Shown in pieces: positions 1 to 7,047 of a DNA stretch of 11,190 nt. The translations under genes were made by a program, and so were the position numbers. The stretch's first letter is position 1, and every line of letters starts with the position of its first letter. Below the pieces are notes generated by a model that made no database searches, was not told where the DNA came from, and saw only the letters and a program-made list of their open reading frames with translations. Location of the stretch: contig JAGRHI010000095.1 of assembly GCA_020445045.1 (NCBI GenBank), positions 20,793 through 31,982 on the forward strand, given 5' to 3'. Origin of the DNA: Candidatus Competibacteraceae bacterium. Lineage in GTDB: Bacteria; Pseudomonadota; Gammaproteobacteria; Competibacterales; Competibacteraceae.

Positions 1-50
1 TCACCATCATCCTGGTGTTGATCGGCCTGGCGACGCTGAAGGTCCGTTAG
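1..50 (+). CDS. mraY: Phospho-N-acetylmuramoyl-pentapeptide-transferase, C-terminal end (partial)
   Basis: Only the last 15 complete codons and the TAG stop (48-50) are inside the window; the reading frame starts at base 3. The visible tail reads TIILVLIGLATLKVR, which matches the very conserved hydrophobic last helix and LATLKVR ending of gammaproteobacterial MraY. MraY is the membrane enzyme that transfers phospho-MurNAc-pentapeptide to undecaprenyl phosphate to give lipid I. Its place directly before murD is the standard dcw order and supports the call. The gap to murD is 13 bases, so the two are almost certainly cotranscribed. Confidence 0.88.
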   Translation, partial: TIILVLIGLATLKVR

Positions 51-63
51 GAGCAAGGCGCGG

Positions 64-1443
64 ATGCTGCGATTGGCGGGAACCACGTTGGTGGTCGGAT
101 TGGGCAAGAGCGGTCTGTCCGCCGTGCGGGCGCTGAAGGCGCTGGGCGCGACGGTCGCCGTGACCGACAGCCGCGTCGATCCGCCGGGACTGCCGGCTCT
201 GCGCGAGGCGTTCCCGGATGTGCCGTGCCAGCTGGGCGGTTTCGCGCCCGAGGCGTTCGCCGACGCGGCCCGACTGCTGGTCAGCCCAGGAGTGGCGGTC
301 GCGACCCCGGTCATCGCGGCGGCGGCGGCGCGGGGCGTGCCGGTCTGGGGCGACATCGAACTGTTGGCGCGACTGACACGGGCGCCGGTGGCGGCCATCA
401 CCGGTTCCAACGGCAAGAGCACGGTGACGACCCTGTTGGGGGCGATGGCCGACCGCGCTGGCGTCCGGGCGGCGGTCGGCGGCAATCTCGGCACGCCGGC
501 GTTGGAGCTGTGGTTGCGGGACGAAGCGGGATCGGAGCGCGGCCGAGCAGTTCAGGCGAGCCTCTCGCCTGAACTGTACGTGTTGGAACTGTCCAGCTTC
601 CAGTTGGAAACCACCCTGGGCCTGAACGCGCGGGTAGCGACGGTGTTGAATATCAGTCCCGATCACATGGATCGCTATCCGACCCTGGACGATTACATCG
701 CCGCCAAGCGCCGGGTCTTTCACGGCGACGGCGTCATGGTGCTGAACGCCGACGATCCGGTGGTCATGGCGATGGCCGAGCCGGGTCGGCGCGTGCTGCG
801 ATTTACCCTGGGTGAACCGGACGAGAGCGGGTTCGGCCTGCGGCGGGACGGTGGCGAAACCTGGCTGGCGCGGGGTCGGGAACGCTGGATCGCGGCGTCG
901 GCGTTGCGGATCGGCGGCGATCACAATCTAGCCAACGCGCTGGCGGCGCTGGCCATGGGTCACGCGCTTGGCCTGCGGCGGGAAGCGATGCTGGCGGCAC
1001 TGCGGGAGTTCCCTGGGTTGGCGCATCGCACCACGCTGGTGCTGGAACGGGCCGGCGTGCGCTGGTTCGACGATTCCAAGGGGACCAATGTCGGCGCGAC
1101 GGTGGCGGCGGTGCGCGGCTTGCCGGGTTCGGTGGTGTTGATCGCCGGTGGCGAGGGCAAGGGTCAGGATTTCGCGCCGTTGCGCGCGGCGTTGACCGAC
1201 AAGGCGCGGGCGGTGGTGCTGATCGGCCGCGACGCGCCGTTGATCGCCGCCGCGCTGGGCGACAGCGTACCGGTCCACCCGGCGATCGATATGAGTCAGG
1301 CTGTGGCGCGGGCGGCGCAACTGGCCCAACCGGGTGATAGCGTTCTGTTATCGCCGGCCTGCGCCAGCTTCGACATGTTCAGCGGCTACGAAGAACGCGG
1401 CGCGGTTTTCGCGGCGGCGGTACGGAGGTTGAGCGAATGCTAA
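64..1443 (+). CDS. murD: UDP-N-acetylmuramoylalanine--D-glutamate ligase (MurD)
   Basis: Cytoplasmic ATP-dependent ligase that adds D-glutamate to UDP-MurNAc-L-Ala in peptidoglycan precursor synthesis. The product has 459 residues. Visible marks in order: a Rossmann-like N-terminal domain opening with VVGLGKSGLSAV (residues 10-21), the SPGVA motif (74-78), the Mur ligase ATP loop GSNGKST (114-120), LELSSFQLE (174-182), NISPDHMDRY (196-205), the HNLANALAA stretch (287-295), DDSKGTNVGAT (336-346) and the C-terminal LLSPACASFDMF (428-439). The start has a TAGGAG ribosome binding site at 48-53, overlapping the mraY stop. The protein is about 20 residues longer than E. coli MurD. Most of the excess, about 15 residues, lies just before ELYVLELSSFQLE, where the DNA carries a perfect 29-base palindrome (548-576). 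All catalytic motifs are intact, so the enzyme is probably functional. The stop overlaps the ftsW start by 7 bases. Confidence 0.97.
   Translation: MLRLAGTTLVVGLGKSGLSAVRALKALGATVAVTDSRVDPPGLPALREAFPDVPCQLGGFAPEAFADAARLLVSPGVAVATPVIAAAAARGVPVWGDIELLARLTRAPVAAITGSNGKSTVTTLLGAMADRAGVRAAVGGNLGTPALELWLRDEAGSERGRAVQASLSPELYVLELSSFQLETTLGLNARVATVLNISPDHMDRYPTLDDYIAAKRRVFHGDGVMVLNADDPVVMAMAEPGRRVLRFTLGEPDESGFGLRRDGGETWLARGRERWIAASALRIGGDHNLANALAALAMGHALGLRREAMLAALREFPGLAHRTTLVLERAGVRWFDDSKGTNVGATVAAVRGLPGSVVLIAGGEGKGQDFAPLRAALTDKARAVVLIGRDAPLIAAALGDSVPVHPAIDMSQAVARAAQLAQPGDSVLLSPACASFDMFSGYEERGAVFAAAVRRLSEC
548..576. repeat. Perfect 13-base inverted repeat inside murD
   Basis: The left arm CAGTTCAGGCGAG (548-560) and right arm CTCGCCTGAACTG (564-576) are exact reverse complements, separated by the 3-base loop CCT. 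The element encodes MurD residues 162-171 and stays in frame. It falls in a region that is about 15 residues longer than E. coli MurD, between the PAL segment after the GGNLG motif and ELYVLELSS. A perfect hairpin of this size in coding DNA is unusual. It could be an inserted palindromic element of the kind known to enter genes in frame, or a local inverted duplication. I found no second copy in the window. Confidence 0.85.
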
Positions 1444-2642
1444 GCGCCACCATCGATGGCAAGATCCGGGAAGAAGGCAAGCAACCGCGCGCCGGCGCAA
1501 GCCGGCCCGCCCTGCCGTTTCCCGATCCCTGGATACTGGTTGCGACCGTGCTGCTGTTGGCGCTGGGCTTGCTCATGGTGACTTCGGCTTCGATACCGCT
1601 CGCCGATTCCAAGATGGGCCAGCCGCTCTATTTTCTGATCCGGCAGAGTGCGTTTATCGTGGTCGGGCTACTGGCGGCCGGTGTGGTCTTGCAGGTTCCG
1701 TTGACACGTTGGCGCCGAGCGGGTCCGCTGTCCTTGTTGACGGCGATGGGTCTGCTGGTGCTGGTGCTGGTGCCGGGCGTCGGTCGGGAAGTCAACGGCA
1801 GCATGCGCTGGATTGCCGTTGGACCCATCAATGTCCAGGTTTCGGAAATCGCCAAGTTATTGGTCCTGGTTTATGTCGCCGGTTATCTCAAACGCCACGA
1901 CGTGGAGTTGCGCAACGGCGATCTTCGAACCTCGGCGCTGGCCTTGTTGCGGCCGATGGCGGTGCTGGCGGTGTTGGCGGTGCTGCTACTGTTGGAGCCG
2001 GACTTCGGCAGCGTGGTGGTGCTGATGGCGACCGCGCTGGGCATGGTGTTCCTGGCCGGCGTCAATCTTTGGCAGTTCGGCGCGCTGCAGGTGGGGACCG
2101 CGGCGGCCATGACGGTGCTGATTCTGTCTTCGCCCTACCGCCGTGAGCGGTTGTTCAGCTTCGTCAATCCTTGGGAAGATCCCTTCGGCGGTGGCTTTCA
2201 GTTGGTGCAATCGCTGATTGCCATCGGTCGTGGCGAGCTGTTCGGCGTCGGTTTGGGGGGGAGCGTGCAGAAACTGTTCTATCTGCCGGAGGCGCATACC
2301 GATTTCCTGTTCGCGGTGCTGGCCGAGGAATTGGGGTTGGCCGGCATCCTGACGGTGCTGGCGTTGTTCATGATCCTGGTCTGGCGCGCCTTCGCGATCG
2401 CGCGGCGGGCCGAGCGGCTGGACATGCGGTTTTCGGCCTATCTGGCCTACGGTATCGGTCTGTGGTTCGGTATTCAGGCCTTGTTCAACATGGGGGTGAA
2501 TATGGGCGTGTTGCCGACCAAGGGACTGACCCTGCCGCTGATGAGCTATGGTGGCAGCAGCGTGGTGGTGATGTGCATGGCGCTGGCGCTGCTGCTGCGA
2601 GTCGATGTGGAGATCCGGGCCATGAGGATACGCAAGGAATGA
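1437..2642 (+). CDS. ftsW: Septal peptidoglycan glycosyltransferase FtsW (SEDS family)
   Basis: Inner-membrane polymerase of lipid II that works with the class B penicillin-binding protein FtsI in the divisome. The 401-residue product is close to E. coli FtsW (414). A cytoplasmic N-terminus of about 30 residues, with several Lys/Arg, is followed by about ten hydrophobic segments (first at roughly 32-51). Family marks are GSMRWIAVGPINVQVSEIAK (121-140), NPWEDPFGGGFQLVQS (244-259), LPEAHTDFLFAVLAEELGL (283-301) and NMGVNMGVLPTKGLTLPLMS (351-370) followed by YGGSS. Asp289 in the HTD motif corresponds to the catalytic aspartate of SEDS polymerases. FtsW is preferred over RodA because of the dcw position between murD and murG. 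The ATG overlaps the murD stop by 7 bases and has GGAGG at 1424-1428, so translation is probably coupled. Confidence 0.96.
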   Translation: MLSATIDGKIREEGKQPRAGASRPALPFPDPWILVATVLLLALGLLMVTSASIPLADSKMGQPLYFLIRQSAFIVVGLLAAGVVLQVPLTRWRRAGPLSLLTAMGLLVLVLVPGVGREVNGSMRWIAVGPINVQVSEIAKLLVLVYVAGYLKRHDVELRNGDLRTSALALLRPMAVLAVLAVLLLLEPDFGSVVVLMATALGMVFLAGVNLWQFGALQVGTAAAMTVLILSSPYRRERLFSFVNPWEDPFGGGFQLVQSLIAIGRGELFGVGLGGSVQKLFYLPEAHTDFLFAVLAEELGLAGILTVLALFMILVWRAFAIARRAERLDMRFSAYLAYGIGLWFGIQALFNMGVNMGVLPTKGLTLPLMSYGGSSVVVMCMALALLLRVDVEIRAMRIRKE

Positions 2643-3724
2643 ATGGCATACGGCCGGTGCTGATCATGGCTGGCGGTACTGGTGGCCATGTGTTTCCGGC
2701 CCTGGCGGTGGCCGAGCGGCTGCGCGCGCGTGGCGTGCCGGTGACCTGGATGGGGACCCGACAAGGCTTGGAGGCGGTGCTGGTGCCCAAGGCCGGCATT
2801 CCAATCGAATGGATCGGCGTGGCCGGCTTGCGCGGCAAGGGCGCGCGCCGCTTGCTGGCGCTGCCGTTCATGCTCGGGCGAGCCTTGTGGCAGGCCGGGG
2901 CCATCCTGCGGCGGCTGCGGCCGCCGGTGGTGTTGGGCATGGGTGGTTTCGCCAGTGGGCCGGGCGGTTTGGCGGCGCGCGCGTTGGGCATCCCGCTGGT
3001 GGTACATGAGCAAAACGCCGTCGCCGGCTTGACCAACACCTGGCTGGCGCGTTTCGCCAATCAGGTGTTGGAAGCGTTTCCAGGCACGTTTCCGCCGGCG
3101 CGGCATGCCGTGAGCGTCGGCAATCCGGTGCGGGAAGCCATCGCCGCCCTGCCGCCGCCGGCCGAACGCTTCGCCGAGCGCGTCGGTTCACCCCGGCTGC
3201 TGGTGCTCGGCGGCAGTCAGGGGGCGTTGGCGCTGAATCGATTGGTGCCGCGCGCCTTGGCGCTATGGGACGGCACGGAACGCCCGGAAGTCTGGCATCA
3301 GGCCGGCGGTCAGTTGCACGAGACGGCGGCGACCGCCTACCGGGAAGCGGGAGTGACGGCGCGATTGACACCGTTCATCGAAGACATGGCCGCGGCCTAC
3401 GGTTGGGCCGATCTGGTGTTGTGCCGCGCCGGAGCGCTGACCGTGGCCGAACTGGCGGCGGTGGGTATCGGCGCGGTCCTGGTGCCGTTTCCCTTTGCGG
3501 TGGACGACCATCAGACCGCCAACGCTCGGTTTCTGGAACAAGGTGGCGCGGCGCGGGTGGTCCAGCAAGCGGAACTCGACGCCGAACGTCTGGCCGCGCT
3601 GTTGCGCGAGTTGCTCGGCGATCGCCAGCGCCTGCTGGCCATGGCCGAAGCGGCGCGGTGCTTGGCCAAGACGGAAGCCGCCGAGCAGGTGGCGCAAGCC
3701 TGTCTGGAGCGGACGCGCTCCTGA
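2639..3724 (+). CDS. murG: UDP-GlcNAc:undecaprenyl-pyrophosphoryl-MurNAc-pentapeptide GlcNAc transferase (MurG)
   Basis: Peripheral inner-membrane GT28 glycosyltransferase that converts lipid I to lipid II. The product has 361 residues, the usual family length. Motifs in order: the glycine-rich loop AGGTGGHVFPALAVA (11-25), MGGFASGPGG (101-110), HEQNAVAGLTN (123-133), GNPVR (161-165), the second glycine loop GGSQGA (191-196), FIEDM (246-250), CRAGALTVAEL (262-272) and VPFPFAVDDHQTANA (282-296), which binds UDP-GlcNAc. The reading frame is open far upstream inside ftsW. The ATG at 2639 is chosen because it gives the standard MurG N-terminus and overlaps the ftsW stop in an ATGA arrangement, typical of coupled translation. 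A TGAGGA ribosome binding site lies at 2623-2628. All key motifs are present. Confidence 0.97.
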   Translation: MNGIRPVLIMAGGTGGHVFPALAVAERLRARGVPVTWMGTRQGLEAVLVPKAGIPIEWIGVAGLRGKGARRLLALPFMLGRALWQAGAILRRLRPPVVLGMGGFASGPGGLAARALGIPLVVHEQNAVAGLTNTWLARFANQVLEAFPGTFPPARHAVSVGNPVREAIAALPPPAERFAERVGSPRLLVLGGSQGALALNRLVPRALALWDGTERPEVWHQAGGQLHETAATAYREAGVTARLTPFIEDMAAAYGWADLVLCRAGALTVAELAAVGIGAVLVPFPFAVDDHQTANARFLEQGGAARVVQQAELDAERLAALLRELLGDRQRLLAMAEAARCLAKTEAAEQVAQACLERTRS

Positions 3725-3750
3725 CCCGTAAACGAGAACGAGAATCGAGG

Positions 3751-5190
3751 ATGGAAAACCCGGCATTGATGACCATTCCCGAAGCGTGGCGCGACATGCG
3801 CCGGATCCGGCGCATCCACTTCGTGGGCATCGGGGGGGCCGGCATGAGCGGTATCGCCGAGGTGCTGTTGAATCTGGGTTATGACGTATCCGGTTCCGAC
3901 CTGCGCGCCAGCACGATCACCGCGCGCTTGGAACGCTTGGGCGCGACTGTGCACCTGGGTCATGCCGCCGCGCACATCACGGGTTGCGACGCGGTGGTGA
4001 TTTCCAGCGCGGTGGCCGAGGACAACCCGGAGGTAATGGCGGCGCGGGCGGCGCGCATTCCAGTCGTGCCGCGCGCCGAGATGCTGGCCGAACTGATGCG
4101 TTTCCGCTATGGCATCGCCGTGGCCGGAACTCATGGCAAGACCACCACCACCAGCCTGATCACCAGTCTGCTGGCCGAGGGTGGGTTGGACCCGACCTTC
4201 GTGATCGGCGGGCGGCTGAACAGCGCCGGCGCCAACGCCCGGCTCGGCGCTGGACGCTACCTGGTGGCCGAGGCCGACGAAAGCGATGCTTCGTTCCTGT
4301 TCTTGCAGCCGATGCTGGCGGTGGTGACCAATATCGACGCCGATCATTTGGCCACCTACGGCGGCGATTTCGAGCGGTTGTGCGAAGCCTTCGTCGAGTT
4401 CCTGCAGCACCTGCCGTTTTACGGACTGGCGGTATTGTGCGCCGACGATCCGCAGGTGCGCTCGATCCTGCCGCGATTGAGCCGACCGGCACTGACCTAC
4501 GGTACCGGCGAGGATTGCGACGCCCGTGCCAGCGACATCGTTCAGGAAGGATTGCGCACCCGCTTCCTGGCGCACCTGCCCGGCCTGAGCGCGCCGCTGC
4601 CGGTCACCCTGAACCTGCCTGGTCGGCATAGCGTGTTGAACGCGCTGGCGGCGATCGCGGTGGCGCGCGAGCTGGGGGTGGCGGAAACCGCCATCCGTCG
4701 CGCGCTGCTGAATTTTCAGGGCATTGGTCGGCGTTTCCAGCAGCACGGCGAACTAGCCTTGCCCGGTGGCGGGCACGCGACGCTGATGGACGATTACGGT
4801 CACCATCCGCGGGAGATTCAGGCGGTGCTGGAAGCGGTGCGCGGCGCCTGGCCGCAACGGCGGCTGGTGCTGGCGTTCCAGCCGCATCGTTTCAGCCGCA
4901 CCCGCGATCTGTTCGACGATTTCGCCCAGGTGCTGTCCGGGGTGGATACGCTGATTCTGTTGGACGTGTATCCCGCCGGAGAGAAGCCGGTCGCCGGCGC
5001 CGATGGCCGCGGCCTGAGTCGGGCGATCCGAGTGCGCGGCAAGGTCGATCCGGTCTTCGTCGAGCAAACCGCCGATTTGCCGGCGGCGCTGCCCGATCTG
5101 TTGAGCGACGGCGACCTGCTGCTGTTGATGGGCGCCGGCGATATCGGCGCCATGGCGGCGCAACTGGGTCGCGACGGTCTGCCGGTTTAG
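3751..5190 (+). CDS. murC: UDP-N-acetylmuramate--L-alanine ligase (MurC)
   Basis: Cytoplasmic ATP-dependent ligase that adds the first stem-peptide residue, L-alanine, to UDP-MurNAc. The product has 479 residues (E. coli 491). Motifs: HFVGIGGAGMSGIAEVL (23-39) for UDP-substrate binding, the ATP loop GTHGKTTTT (126-134), EADESDASF (174-182), NIDADH (194-199), GRHSVLNALAA (291-301), DDYGHHP (347-353) and FQPHRFSRTRDL (376-387). The start is not fully certain. The ATG at 3751 sits right against the purine-rich run GAGG (3747-3750), too close for an ideal Shine-Dalgarno, although GAGAACGAGA lies further upstream. A second in-frame ATG at 3769 would remove six residues. Both leave the conserved region intact. 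The gap from murG is 26 bases. murB, which follows murC in some relatives, is not here. Confidence 0.96.
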   Translation: MENPALMTIPEAWRDMRRIRRIHFVGIGGAGMSGIAEVLLNLGYDVSGSDLRASTITARLERLGATVHLGHAAAHITGCDAVVISSAVAEDNPEVMAARAARIPVVPRAEMLAELMRFRYGIAVAGTHGKTTTTSLITSLLAEGGLDPTFVIGGRLNSAGANARLGAGRYLVAEADESDASFLFLQPMLAVVTNIDADHLATYGGDFERLCEAFVEFLQHLPFYGLAVLCADDPQVRSILPRLSRPALTYGTGEDCDARASDIVQEGLRTRFLAHLPGLSAPLPVTLNLPGRHSVLNALAAIAVARELGVAETAIRRALLNFQGIGRRFQQHGELALPGGGHATLMDDYGHHPREIQAVLEAVRGAWPQRRLVLAFQPHRFSRTRDLFDDFAQVLSGVDTLILLDVYPAGEKPVAGADGRGLSRAIRVRGKVDPVFVEQTADLPAALPDLLSDGDLLLLMGAGDIGAMAAQLGRDGLPV

Positions 5191-5230
5191 GGCCAAGGTT
5201 CAGCGCTCGGCACCGATCACCAATCACGAA

Positions 5231-5244
5231 CCACTTCGAAGTGG
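5231..5244. repeat. Perfect 14-base palindrome over the ddl ribosome binding site
   Basis: CCACTTCGAAGTGG is exactly self-complementary. Its right half runs into GTGGAG, which holds the only good Shine-Dalgarno for ddl (GGAG, 5243-5246). In RNA it could fold as a short hairpin with a UCGA or UUCGAA loop that would partly hide the ribosome binding site. In DNA it could be a dyad binding site. It sits in the widest gap of the operon (5191-5253, 63 bases). No function is shown by the sequence alone. Confidence 0.6.
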
Positions 5245-5246
5245 AG
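5243..5246 (+). promoter_or_regulatory. ddl ribosome binding site
   Basis: GGAG lies 7 bases before the ATG at 5254 but only 1 base before the ATG at 5248. This spacing is the reason for preferring 5254 as the ddl start. Confidence 0.65.
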
Positions 5247-5253
5247 AATGCGG

Positions 5254-6204
5254 ATGCAACAGACACAACGGCGCGTGGTGGACGACCCGGCGGAGTTCGG
5301 TAAGGTCGCGGTATTGATGGGTGGCTGGTCGGCGGAGCGGGCCGTGTCGCTCAGGAGCGGCCAGGCGGTACTGGCGGCGCTGCTGGCGCGCGGCGTGGAC
5401 GCTCACGGTGTCGATGCCGACCGCGAGATCTTGCGGGTGTTGTCCGGCGGCGGTTTCGACCGGGTTTTTATCGTCCTGCACGGGCGCGGTGGCGAGGATG
5501 GCGTCATTCAGGGGGCGTTAGAGATTCTGGGCCTACCTTATACCGGTAGCGGCGTGCTGGCCTCGGCGCTGGGGATGGACAAGCTGCGCACCAAGCAGGT
5601 CTGGCGAGGCGCGGGCCTGCCGACACCGCCCTGGCGGTTGGCCGGGAGCGCGACGGAACTGGCGGATGCCGCGCGGGAATTGGGTTTGCCGTTGGCGGTG
5701 AAGCCAGCCCGCGAGGGCTCCAGCATCGGGATCAGCCGGGTCGATGCCTCGGAGCAGTTTCAGGTCGCGTGGGAACAGGCCGCCGCCTGTGATTCGCCGG
5801 TGTTGGTGGAGCCGTGGATTCAAGGTCAGGAATACACCGGCGCGCTGCTGGGCGAGGCGGCGTTGCCGCTGATCCGGTTGGAGACGCCCCGCACTTTCTA
5901 CGACTACGAGGCCAAGTACCATGCCAACGACACTCGCTATCTCTGTCCCTGCGGCCTGCCCGAATGGCGGGAAACGGAGCTGCAAACCTTGGTGCGGCAG
6001 GCTTTCGCCGCGGTGGACGGTGCCGGTTGGGGCCGAGTCGATTTGATGGTGGACGCCGAGGGCCAACCCTGGTTGTTGGAAGTCAATACCGTGCCCGGCA
6101 TGACCGATCACAGCTTGGTGCCCATGGCGGCGCGGGTGGCCGGATTCGGGTTCGAGGATTTGGTCTGGCGGATTCTGGAGACCAGTCTGGCGCGGCCGGA
6201 CTGA
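5254..6204 (+). CDS. ddl: D-alanine--D-alanine ligase (DdlB-type)
   Basis: Cytoplasmic ATP-grasp ligase that makes D-Ala-D-Ala, the dipeptide MurF adds to the precursor. From the ATG at 5254 the product has 316 residues; starting at 5248 would add Met-Arg. Residue numbers here use 5254. Marks: GGWSAERAVSLRSG (23-36), LHGRGGEDGVIQG (76-88), LPYTGSGVLASALGMDKLRTK (from 94, with MDK at 108-110), the ATP-binding KPAREGSSIGIS (150-161), the omega-loop FYDYEAKY (215-222) and EVNTVPGMTDHSLVP (276-290). Lys221 and Tyr222 match the E. coli DdlB Lys215-Tyr216 pair. This predicts a D-Ala-D-Ala product rather than D-Ala-D-lactate. One difference is SAERAVSL in place of the usual SAEREVSL, with the substrate-contacting first Glu retained. 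Adjacent to ftsQ, as in E. coli, 12 bases before it. Confidence 0.95.
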   Translation: MQQTQRRVVDDPAEFGKVAVLMGGWSAERAVSLRSGQAVLAALLARGVDAHGVDADREILRVLSGGGFDRVFIVLHGRGGEDGVIQGALEILGLPYTGSGVLASALGMDKLRTKQVWRGAGLPTPPWRLAGSATELADAARELGLPLAVKPAREGSSIGISRVDASEQFQVAWEQAAACDSPVLVEPWIQGQEYTGALLGEAALPLIRLETPRTFYDYEAKYHANDTRYLCPCGLPEWRETELQTLVRQAFAAVDGAGWGRVDLMVDAEGQPWLLEVNTVPGMTDHSLVPMAARVAGFGFEDLVWRILETSLARPD

Positions 6205-6216
6205 GCGGGAGGCGGG

Positions 6217-7023
6217 ATGCGGTTCGGATATCGCCAGCGCCGGCGAGGCGCGACGGCGCTCAGGCACGACACCCCGGTTGCCTCGGGGACATGGAAAGAG
6301 GCTTGGCGGTTGCCGCTGCGCTGGTTGGGTGTGGCGCTGGTGCTGGCGGCGGTGGGTTTCGGCGCGCGGGTCGCGAACGAGAAATTGCGCGAGCCTGGCG
6401 CGTTTCCGCTGCGCCAGGTCCGCATCGAGGGCGAGCTGCGCAACCTGACCGAGGCGGATTTGCAACCCATCGTGCGCGGCTATCTGGGCCAGAACTTTTT
6501 CGACGCCGATCTGGACGCCTTGCACGCGGCGTTGGCGACCAATCCCTGGGTCGAGGCCATCGCGGTGCGGCGTGGATGGCCCGACACCATCGAAATCGCG
6601 TTGCGCGAGCGCGTCGCCTTCGGCTACTGGGGCGAGCGGGAAATGGTGGACGTGAATGGTCACCGATTCCGGCCGGCGGCGCTTCGTCAACCGGGTCCCT
6701 GGCCGCGGCTAGCCGGGCCGGACGGGCATGAAAAGGACTTGATCGGGACATACCAGCAGATACGTGCCCTGCTCGACCCGGTCGGACTGAAGCTGGTGAA
6801 GCTGGTGCAGGACGAACGGCGGGCTTGGTGGTTGACCTTCGACTCCGGCCTGGAAGTGTATGTGGGGCGCGAGCAATTCGAGCGGCGGATACAGCGGCTG
6901 GCGCGGGTCTATCCGCGGCTACTGGCCGCCCAGGCCGATCGAATCGCGGTGGTGGATTTGCGTTATGTCAATGGCTTTGCCGTGCGCTGGAAGTCCGGAT
7001 CACCGAATCCGACGGCGGGCTAG
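6217..7023 (+). CDS. ftsQ: Cell division protein FtsQ
   Basis: Single-pass inner-membrane protein that, with FtsB and FtsL, links early and late divisome proteins. The 268-residue product has a basic cytoplasmic tail (QRRRGA at 7-12), one hydrophobic segment at about 33-50 and a periplasmic remainder. The POTRA domain covers about 63-132 (FPLRQVRIEG at 63-72, NPWVEAIAVRRGWPDTIEIALRER from 109). The beta domain follows with WGEREMVDVNGHRF (138-151) and ends with DLRYVNGFAVRWK (247-259). FtsQ is weakly conserved in general, but topology, length, the POTRA pattern and the position between ddl and ftsA make the call firm. A GGGAGG ribosome binding site at 6207-6212 precedes the ATG by 4 bases. 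Confidence 0.95.
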   Translation: MRFGYRQRRRGATALRHDTPVASGTWKEAWRLPLRWLGVALVLAAVGFGARVANEKLREPGAFPLRQVRIEGELRNLTEADLQPIVRGYLGQNFFDADLDALHAALATNPWVEAIAVRRGWPDTIEIALRERVAFGYWGEREMVDVNGHRFRPAALRQPGPWPRLAGPDGHEKDLIGTYQQIRALLDPVGLKLVKLVQDERRAWWLTFDSGLEVYVGREQFERRIQRLARVYPRLLAAQADRIAVVDLRYVNGFAVRWKSGSPNPTAG

Positions 7024-7031
7024 ATCATTGT

Positions 7032-7040
7032 GGGAGAGGA
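7032..7040 (+). promoter_or_regulatory. ftsA ribosome binding site
   Basis: The purine run GGGAGAGGA ends 7 bases before the ATG at 7048. An in-frame GTG at 7030 would put the start upstream of this site and add six residues absent from the family, so 7048 is preferred. Confidence 0.75.
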
Positions 7041-7047
7041 CCAGGAT

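Noticed and set aside
3511..4746. Long reverse-strand open frame of 411 codons opposite murC
   Set aside because: It is antisense to a well-supported MurC, rich in Arg, Gln and His as expected from a GC-rich mirror frame, and lacks any recognisable domain. Similar antisense frames at 7-924, 5533-6690, 7000-8235 and 8280-9368 were rejected for the same reason.
5254..6204. Ddl as a D-Ala-D-lactate (Van-type) ligase
   Set aside because: The omega loop carries the EAKY tyrosine typical of D-Ala-D-Ala ligases, and the gene sits in its normal dcw place.
7030..7047. FtsA start at GTG 7030
   Set aside because: The strong Shine-Dalgarno (7032-7040) lies inside this extension and points to the ATG at 7048.
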